From Anaerolineales bacterium UBA2395 (GTDB lineage Bacteria > Chloroflexota > Anaerolineae > Anaerolineales > Villigracilaceae): DNA of 36,944 bases. The notes beneath the pieces were generated by a model. The model did not search any database and had not been told where the DNA came from. It saw nothing but the letters and a program-made list of their open reading frames with translations. Location: positions 46,329-83,272 of the forward strand of contig DDSH01000017.1 in assembly GCA_002343775.1 (NCBI GenBank). The letters are read 5' to 3'. Made by a program: the position numbers and the translations under genes. Below, in pieces: positions 31,775 to 36,944 of this stretch; positions within the stretch are counted from its first letter, which is position 1, and the number at the start of each line of letters is the position of its first letter.

Positions 31775-32824
31775 TTTCTTCCAGTTTTCAGGGCGCAGTG
31801 AGCGGACGGCAGCACCAGCACGCCACATTTCAGACTCACGAATGGCTTTGAGTTCTTCTTCCAACTTGGCGCGGTAATCGGGCTGGCTGTTGGCTTCGAG
31901 AGTGATGCGGGCTTCATTGCCGCTTGCTACGCTTTCATATAGATCCTTGAACACAGGCGCAGTGGCATCGCGGAACTTATCCTTCCAATCAAGAGCACCG
32001 CGCTGAGCCGTGGTCGAGCAGTTGGCGTACATCCAGTCCATACCGTTCTGCCCAACCAAGCGAATGAGAGACTGCGTCAATTCTTCAACCGTTTCGTTGA
32101 ACGCTTCGGAGGGAGAATGTCCGTGCTTGCGGAGTTCGTTGTACTGCGCTTCCATCACACCGGCGAGAGCGCCCATGAGAATGCCGCGTTCGCCTGTAAG
32201 ATCGGAAAGCACTTCCTTTTCAAAGGTGGTCGGGAAGAGATAACCTGCGCCGATGGCAATACCCAAGGCAATGGTGCGATCTTTTGCCTTGCCGGTTGCA
32301 TCTTGATGGACAGCAAAACTGGCATTGATGCCGGAGCCTTCGAGGAAGTTCGCTCGCACACTACGACCAGACCCCTTGGGGGCAACCAACGCCACGTCCA
32401 CGTGCGGAGGCGGGATCACTCCAGTGTCATCTTTGAAGGTGACAGAGAAGCCGTGAGAGAAATAAAGCATGTCGCCTTCGTTGAGGTGCTCCACGATCTT
32501 GGGCCACTGCGAGCGCTGACCAGCATCCGAAAGCAGGTACTGAATGACGGTACCTTTCTCAACCGCTTCTTCCACTTCGAAAAGAGTCTTGCCTGGAACC
32601 CAACCATCGGCAATGGCTTTATCCCAATTTGCGGTTCCCTTGCGCTGCCCCACAATAACCTTGATACCGTTATCGCGCATGTTCATCGCCTGAGCAGGTC
32701 CCTGCACGCCATAACCGACCACAGCCACTACTTCGTTCTTCAATACTTCACGCGCCTTCTCAAGCGGAAACTCATCGCGAGTTACCACATCTTCAATCGT
32801 TCCGCCAAAATCGATCTTTGCCAT
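31772..32824 (-). CDS. ilvC: Ketol-acid reductoisomerase
   Basis: This NAD(P)H and magnesium enzyme rearranges and reduces acetolactate or acetohydroxybutyrate. The Rossmann motif GYGVQG is at 37-42, with the cofactor loop VGQRKGT at 58-64. LYFSHGFSV, the metal-binding DLTGERGIL and the C-terminal VEELTQSLIRLVG and EANSQPDYRAKL complete the fold. Length is 350, between the short and long classes. Residues in the loop after VGQRKG would decide NADPH versus NADH preference, which I cannot settle. It lies in order ilvB-ilvN-ilvC, the usual arrangement. Confidence 0.96.
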   Translation of the reverse strand: MAKIDFGGTIEDVVTRDEFPLEKAREVLKNEVVAVVGYGVQGPAQAMNMRDNGIKVIVGQRKGTANWDKAIADGWVPGKTLFEVEEAVEKGTVIQYLLSDAGQRSQWPKIVEHLNEGDMLYFSHGFSVTFKDDTGVIPPPHVDVALVAPKGSGRSVRANFLEGSGINASFAVHQDATGKAKDRTIALGIAIGAGYLFPTTFEKEVLSDLTGERGILMGALAGVMEAQYNELRKHGHSPSEAFNETVEELTQSLIRLVGQNGMDWMYANCSTTAQRGALDWKDKFRDATAPVFKDLYESVASGNEARITLEANSQPDYRAKLEEELKAIRESEMWRAGAAVRSLRPENWKK

Positions 32825-32847
32825 GTTTCAATTCTCCTGAGTTGTTT

Positions 32848-32910
32848 AAGGTTTAATGTTACAAGTTGCAGGTTTTTTTTATTCTGCATTCCTCATTTTG
32901 ACTTCTGAAT
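32848..32910. repeat. Heptad-periodic repeat between ilvN and ilvC
   Basis: GTT recurs at 32851, 32858, 32865 and 32872 (AAGGTTT, AATGTTA, CAAGTTG, CAGGTTT). From 32883 a second series follows: TCTGCAT, TCCTCAT, TTTGACT, TCTGAAT. Fold-back is weaker than at the other loci. Confidence 0.7.
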
Positions 32911-32913
32911 TTA

Positions 32914-33474
32914 TTACGGCATCATCTCCGCCATTTCCATCACGTCTTCATACCGGCGTCCATCCATGCCGGGCATGCGCCGGACGCCATCATTGGTACC
33001 GCGCGTCATCGAGATCTGTCCCGTGCGCACCATTTCCACAATACCGATCGGACGTAGCAGTTCGATCATGCCTTCGATCTTGTCCTCCGTACCGGTGATC
33101 TCCACGATGACGGAGTCAGGCGCTACATCCACAATGCGGGCGCGGAAAATTTCCGCCAACCCGTTCACCTCAGCCCGGCGTTCGGGACCGACCCGCACCT
33201 TGATCAGCGCCATGTCACGGGTCACTACGGGTTGATGCGTAACGTCCTGCACATCGATCACATTAACAAGTTTGTACAAATTCGCTTCGATGCGATGCGC
33301 ATCCACATCCCCATTGGGGCAGTCCACCACCACGGTCATGCGCGAGACTTCGGGGTTTTCCGTCCGCCCGACCGCCAGCGACTCGATATTGAAATTACGA
33401 CGTCGAAACAACGATGCCACACGATTTAACACGCCAGGTTTATTTTCAACTAATGCGATGAAGGTGTAGTTCAT
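32914..33474 (-). CDS. ilvN: Acetolactate synthase small (regulatory) subunit
   Basis: The protein binds the IlvB catalytic subunit and gives valine feedback inhibition. An N-terminal ACT domain (about 1-75) opens YTFIALVENKPGVLNRVASLFRRR and continues FNIESLAVGRTE. The C-terminal ALS_ss_C domain (about 85-165) has EIFRARIVDVAPDSVIVEITG and ends near RTGQISMTRG, then an extra Met-rich tail. Length (186) is slightly above the usual 160-175. AAGGAA, its ribosome site, lies in the heptad-patterned hairpin region between ilvB and ilvN. The gene is also called ilvH. Confidence 0.95.
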   Translation of the reverse strand: MNYTFIALVENKPGVLNRVASLFRRRNFNIESLAVGRTENPEVSRMTVVVDCPNGDVDAHRIEANLYKLVNVIDVQDVTHQPVVTRDMALIKVRVGPERRAEVNGLAEIFRARIVDVAPDSVIVEITGTEDKIEGMIELLRPIGIVEMVRTGQISMTRGTNDGVRRMPGMDGRRYEDVMEMAEMMP

Positions 33475-33479
33475 TTGCG

Positions 33480-33542
33480 TTCCTTGTTCTTTCTTCCTTC
33501 CCCATTTCTTTTTATGAAAAGAGAAATGGGGAAAAATTCAAA
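33480..33542. repeat. Heptad-patterned hairpin between ilvB and ilvN
   Basis: TTCCTTG, TTCTTTC, TTCCTTC from 33480 lead into a 16-position stem (33498-33513 with 33518-33533, one G-T pair) with a four-base loop. On the minus strand no T-run follows, so it is not a terminator. It separates the ilvB stop from the ilvN ribosome site. Confidence 0.7.
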
Positions 33543-33544
33543 TT

Positions 33545-35236
33545 TTATCCCGCCGTCTTTACCGGTCTGCGGATCATCTCATGCAGCGCCGCGCCTTGTG
33601 GGACCATCGGATAAACCGCTTCTTCCTGCTCGACACGGAACTCCAATACGGTGGGACCCTTGATGCTGCGTGCCCACTCAATCGCTTCATGGACTTCCTC
33701 GCGCCTAGTCACACGCTTCGCAGGGACTCCGTGCGCCTCTGCCAGTTTGACAAAGTCCGGCGCAATCATGTTCACTGCTGAATAGCGCTTCTCGAAGAAG
33801 AACTCCTGCCACTGACGCACCATGCCAAGGAAACTATTGTTCATGATGGCAACCTTCACGTTCGCGCCTTCTTGAACAGCAGTGGTCAACTCGGCAGCAG
33901 TCATTTGGAAACCGCCGTCACCAGCCACCGCCCAGATCTCCTGATCTTTCGCAGCGAACCACGCGCCAATGGCGGAGGGCAGACCGAAGCCCATCGTACC
34001 CGCGCCGCCGGAGGTGATCCAGCGATTTGGCGTATCCAGTTGATAATATTGCGCCGTCCACATCTGGTGCTGACCGACGTCCGTCGTCACGATCGCACCA
34101 CCGCCGGTCGCCTTCCAAATGTCAGCAATGAGATGCGCGACGTACAGTTTGCCGTCTTCTTCCCAGTTCATGATGGAGCGCGAATCAGACTCATTCTTCC
34201 ATTCATTGATCTCATTCAACCATTCGTCGTGGTCGTATTCATCTACCAGTGGGATCAGGTCGCTCACTACATTTTTCACATCACCAACCAGGGGTACATC
34301 CACGAATACGTTTTTATGAACTTCCGAGGGGTCGATCTCAATGTGGATCTTCTTTGCCTTCGGTGCATAGGTCTTCAACGTTCCTGTGACGCGGTCGTCG
34401 AAACGCATCCCGAAGGCAAGGATCAAATCTGAATTTTGAATCGCCATGTTCGTGTACGCTTCGCCGTGCATTCCCATCATCCCCAAACTCAACGGATGGG
34501 AAGCAGGGAATGCGCCTAAACCAAGCAGGGTGCTCGCCACAGGCGTCTGCGTTTTAACCGCGAACTGCATCAACGCTTCCTCCGCTTTGGAGACCAGCAC
34601 GCCATGTCCGCACAGGATGATGGGCTTCTTCGCCTTTTCGATCAACCGCACCGCATCGTCGAGCAAATTACGCGGCGAGCGTGTGACAGGTTGATAGCCC
34701 GGCAATTTCACCTCTTCGGGGTACACAAACTCGCAAGATTCCACCTGTGCATTCTTGCAGATGTCGATCAGCACCGGACCCGGTCTGCCGCTTTTTGCGA
34801 TGTAAAACGCCTCGCGGATAGTCCCAGCAATATCCTCGGCGCGGGTTACCAGATAGTTGTGCTTGGTGATCGGCAAGGTGATGCCCGTCACGTCAGTCTC
34901 CTGGAACGCATCCCCACCGATCAAATGCGCCGCCACCTGCCCGGTGATGAACACCACCGGTACCGAGTCCATCATGGCGGTAGCAATACCGGTCACCAGA
35001 TTTGTTGCGCCGGGTCCCGAAGTTGCCATCGCCACTCCGACCTTGCCCGAAGCGCGGGCATAACCATCCGCCATGTGAGCCCCACCCTGTTCATGTCGCA
35101 CCAACACATGATGAACGGGATAATTCAACATCGCATCATAAATGGGCATATTCGCCCCGCCCGGATACCCAAAGACCACTTCCACGCCTTCGCGTACCAG
35201 ACATTCCCAAACAATTTCTGCACCTTTGAGTTTCAT
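33545..35236 (-). CDS. ilvB: Acetolactate synthase large (catalytic) subunit
   Basis: The thiamine-diphosphate enzyme joins two pyruvates, or pyruvate and 2-oxobutyrate, as the first common step of valine, leucine and isoleucine synthesis. The catalytic glutamate Glu49 is in VRHEQGGAHMADGYA, followed by SGPGATN. The central FAD-binding domain has the expected MMGMHGEAYTN, and the ThDP motif GDGGFQMTAAEL with IMNNSFLGMVRQWQ lies in the C-terminal domain. Length (563) is normal. It starts 37 bases after ilvD and is followed by ilvN. FAD and quinone-site residues place it with anabolic AHAS rather than catabolic ALS. Confidence 0.96.
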   Translation of the reverse strand: MKLKGAEIVWECLVREGVEVVFGYPGGANMPIYDAMLNYPVHHVLVRHEQGGAHMADGYARASGKVGVAMATSGPGATNLVTGIATAMMDSVPVVFITGQVAAHLIGGDAFQETDVTGITLPITKHNYLVTRAEDIAGTIREAFYIAKSGRPGPVLIDICKNAQVESCEFVYPEEVKLPGYQPVTRSPRNLLDDAVRLIEKAKKPIILCGHGVLVSKAEEALMQFAVKTQTPVASTLLGLGAFPASHPLSLGMMGMHGEAYTNMAIQNSDLILAFGMRFDDRVTGTLKTYAPKAKKIHIEIDPSEVHKNVFVDVPLVGDVKNVVSDLIPLVDEYDHDEWLNEINEWKNESDSRSIMNWEEDGKLYVAHLIADIWKATGGGAIVTTDVGQHQMWTAQYYQLDTPNRWITSGGAGTMGFGLPSAIGAWFAAKDQEIWAVAGDGGFQMTAAELTTAVQEGANVKVAIMNNSFLGMVRQWQEFFFEKRYSAVNMIAPDFVKLAEAHGVPAKRVTRREEVHEAIEWARSIKGPTVLEFRVEQEEAVYPMVPQGAALHEMIRRPVKTAG

Positions 35237-35253
35237 ACAAAAAATCCTTTCAA

Positions 35254-35288
35254 ATTCATCATTCTACATTCATCATTCTGCACTTAAA
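35254..35288. repeat. Perfect heptad array at the ilvD stop
   Basis: ATTCATC, ATTCTAC, ATTCATC, ATTCTGC, ACTTAAA from 35254: ATTC recurs four times exactly seven apart, and the 14-base unit repeats once with one change. The ilvD stop TGA (35275-35273) and its last codons are made of these words. Confidence 0.85.
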
Positions 35289-36943
35289 ACCGCACCCGTA
35301 TCTGCACTGGTTACAAAATGTGAATATCTCTTCAACCATTTGGATGTGATCTTGGATTCGAACTTCGGCAACGCTTCGAGCCGACTCTGAATCTCCGCCT
35401 CGCTTAACTTGACGTTGAGCGTACGTGCCACCAAGTCAATTTGAACCAAGTCCCCAGCCTTGAGCGCCGCGATCGGACCATGCGCCGCCGCCTCGGGAGA
35501 GACGTGACCGATACATGCACCGCGCGTGCCACCGCTGAAACGACCATCCGTAATGAGCGCGACCTTGTCGCCAAGTCCCTGCCCCATGATGGCGGATGTC
35601 GGCGAAAGCATTTCCTGCATACCGGGTCCGCCTTTGGGACCTTCATAACGAACGACAACACAATCACCAGCCTTGACCTTGCCCGCCAGAATTCCAGCCA
35701 TCGCCTCATCCTGCGACTCGAAGATGACAGCGGGTCCTTCAAACTGCATCATCGGCGCACTTACACCACCGACCTTCACCACTGCCCCATTCGGCGCAAG
35801 GTTGCCAAACAAAATGGACAAGCCTCCGCGTTTGGAGTGAGCATTTTCATAACGTCGAATCACTTCTTCATCTTTGATCTCTGCATCTTGAATCGATTCC
35901 CCCAAGGTCTTGCCAGTGACCGTGATACGGTCTAAATGCAACATGCCCGTCCCCCGTTGAACTTCCTTCAATATCGCCGGGATTCCGCCAGCACGATGCA
36001 CATCTTCCATGTGCCATTTGCCTGCGGGACTAACCTTACAGATGTGTGGGACTTTATCCGCCACAGCGTTGATGCGAGTCAGCGGATAATCCACACCGGC
36101 TTCGTTAGCTAATGCTAACGTGTGCAGCACAGTATTAGATGATCCACCCATCGCCATGTCCAATGCGAAGGCATCGTCAATGGCTTCGGCGGTGACGATA
36201 TCTCTGGGCTTGATGTCGCGTTCGATCAAGGTCATGATCTGAGCCGCGGCTTTTCTCGCCAATTCTTCACGTTCTGGAGTCTTCGCTAATGCCGAACCGT
36301 TGAAGGGCAGCGCCAATCCCAATACTTCCATCAAGCAGTTCATCGAGTTGGCTGTAAACATCCCGGAGCAAGAGCCGCAGGAAGGGCAAGCAAACTTCTC
36401 CAGCAGAGTGAGGCGCTTTTCGTCTATCTTGCCCGCTGAAAACGCACCCACACCTTCAAAGACGGAGATCAAGTCAATCGCTTCGCCATCGGGAGTCATA
36501 CCGGCTTTCATTGCGCCGCCCGAAACGAAGATGGTCGGCACGTTCACGCGCATGGCAGCCAGCAGCATGCCCGGCACGATCTTGTCACAGTTCGGAATGC
36601 AGACCATCGCATCAAAGCGATGCGCCTCAATCATCGTCTCCACACAGTCGGCGATCAATTCACGAGAAGGAAGCGAGTACTTCATCCCCAAGTGACCCAT
36701 CGCAATGCCGTCGTCCACACCAATGGTGTTGAACTCGAATGGCACACATCCCGTCGCGCGCACGGCTTCTTTCACCAGCTTGCCAAACTCTTGCAAATGT
36801 ACATGCCCGGGAACAACGTCCACATAAGAATTAACAATAGCAACGAAGGGCTTGTTGAAATCTTCGTCCTTCAAACCGGTGGCACGCAGCAATGCGCGGT
36901 GCGGTGCTTTTTCGTACCCTTTCTTGACTGTATCTGAACGCAT
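35273..36943 (-). CDS. ilvD: Dihydroxy-acid dehydratase
   Basis: The iron-sulfur enzyme dehydrates dihydroxy acids to the keto acids of valine and isoleucine. MRSDTVKKGYEKAPHRALLRATG is the family's standard N-terminus, so the gene is complete although its ATG lies one base from the window edge. NCDKIVPGMLLAAMR, CPSCGSCSGMFTANSMN and the C-terminal TDGRFSGGTRGACIGHVSPEAA carry cluster and active-site residues. Length is 556. It is the first gene of the cluster seen here; any promoter, T-box or attenuator lies beyond the edge. Its 3' end runs into a heptad array. Confidence 0.97.
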   Translation of the reverse strand: MRSDTVKKGYEKAPHRALLRATGLKDEDFNKPFVAIVNSYVDVVPGHVHLQEFGKLVKEAVRATGCVPFEFNTIGVDDGIAMGHLGMKYSLPSRELIADCVETMIEAHRFDAMVCIPNCDKIVPGMLLAAMRVNVPTIFVSGGAMKAGMTPDGEAIDLISVFEGVGAFSAGKIDEKRLTLLEKFACPSCGSCSGMFTANSMNCLMEVLGLALPFNGSALAKTPEREELARKAAAQIMTLIERDIKPRDIVTAEAIDDAFALDMAMGGSSNTVLHTLALANEAGVDYPLTRINAVADKVPHICKVSPAGKWHMEDVHRAGGIPAILKEVQRGTGMLHLDRITVTGKTLGESIQDAEIKDEEVIRRYENAHSKRGGLSILFGNLAPNGAVVKVGGVSAPMMQFEGPAVIFESQDEAMAGILAGKVKAGDCVVVRYEGPKGGPGMQEMLSPTSAIMGQGLGDKVALITDGRFSGGTRGACIGHVSPEAAAHGPIAALKAGDLVQIDLVARTLNVKLSEAEIQSRLEALPKFESKITSKWLKRYSHFVTSADTGAVLSAE

Positions 36944-36944
36944 A

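Noticed and set aside
33498..33533. Terminator between ilvB and ilvN
   Set aside because: The stem is strong, but no T-run follows on the minus strand and ilvN must be co-expressed with ilvB.
23212..35288. CRISPR array
   Set aside because: The periodic elements have units of only seven or eight bases with no spacers, and no cas genes are present.
36944..36944. T-box or leader control of the ilv-leu cluster
   Set aside because: The region upstream of ilvD lies outside the window, so nothing can be said.

Overview
The window reads as a bacterial chromosome segment of moderate GC content, most likely from the phylum Chloroflexota, probably the class Anaerolineae. That placement is an inference from several gene types seen together: a TGS-domain nucleoside kinase-like start, DUF4870 membrane proteins, LCP and VanW envelope proteins, a short 200-residue EF-Ts, and a dense ilv-leu cluster that includes citramalate synthase. 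No marker gene here proves it. Almost all genes are on the minus strand, so the direction of transcription is right to left. No gene-free stretch exceeds 300 bases; the longest gaps are about 230 bases (upstream of rpsB) and about 205 bases (between glpK and katG).

Right part (36943 to 23291): a branched-chain amino acid cluster in the transcription order ilvD, ilvB, ilvN, ilvC, leuA, a 56-codon small ORF, leuC, leuD, cimA, leuB, ilvE. Together these cover valine, leucine and, through citramalate, threonine-independent isoleucine synthesis. A single plus-strand HNH endonuclease gene is wedged between leuC and leuD. The leuC half next to it has strikingly AT-rich third codon positions.

Middle part (23060 to 17298): rpsB with a structured leader, tsf, pyrH, frr, uppS, cdsA, glpX, then tRNA-Asn(GUU). 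This is the familiar translation, undecaprenyl and phospholipid neighbourhood.

Left part: a lipoprotein with an SH3-like domain, a VanW-family protein, a Trm112-like zinc ribbon, a HEAT-repeat protein, an LCP protein, two small DUF4870 membrane proteins, and fmt. Then come a divergent oxyR/katG pair with an excellent OxyR operator, glpK and glpD, a GT2 glycosyltransferase, a histidine phosphatase, a ketopantoate reductase-like protein, and the start of a TGS-domain gene that runs off the left edge.

The most unusual structure is not a gene. At least nine gaps between co-oriented genes hold short sequences with a strict 7-base (once 8-base) period. Most fold back on themselves as hairpins, each locus has its own 'word', and the words repeatedly supply stop codons of the upstream genes and even the last residues of LeuD. 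They are concentrated in the ilv-leu cluster.
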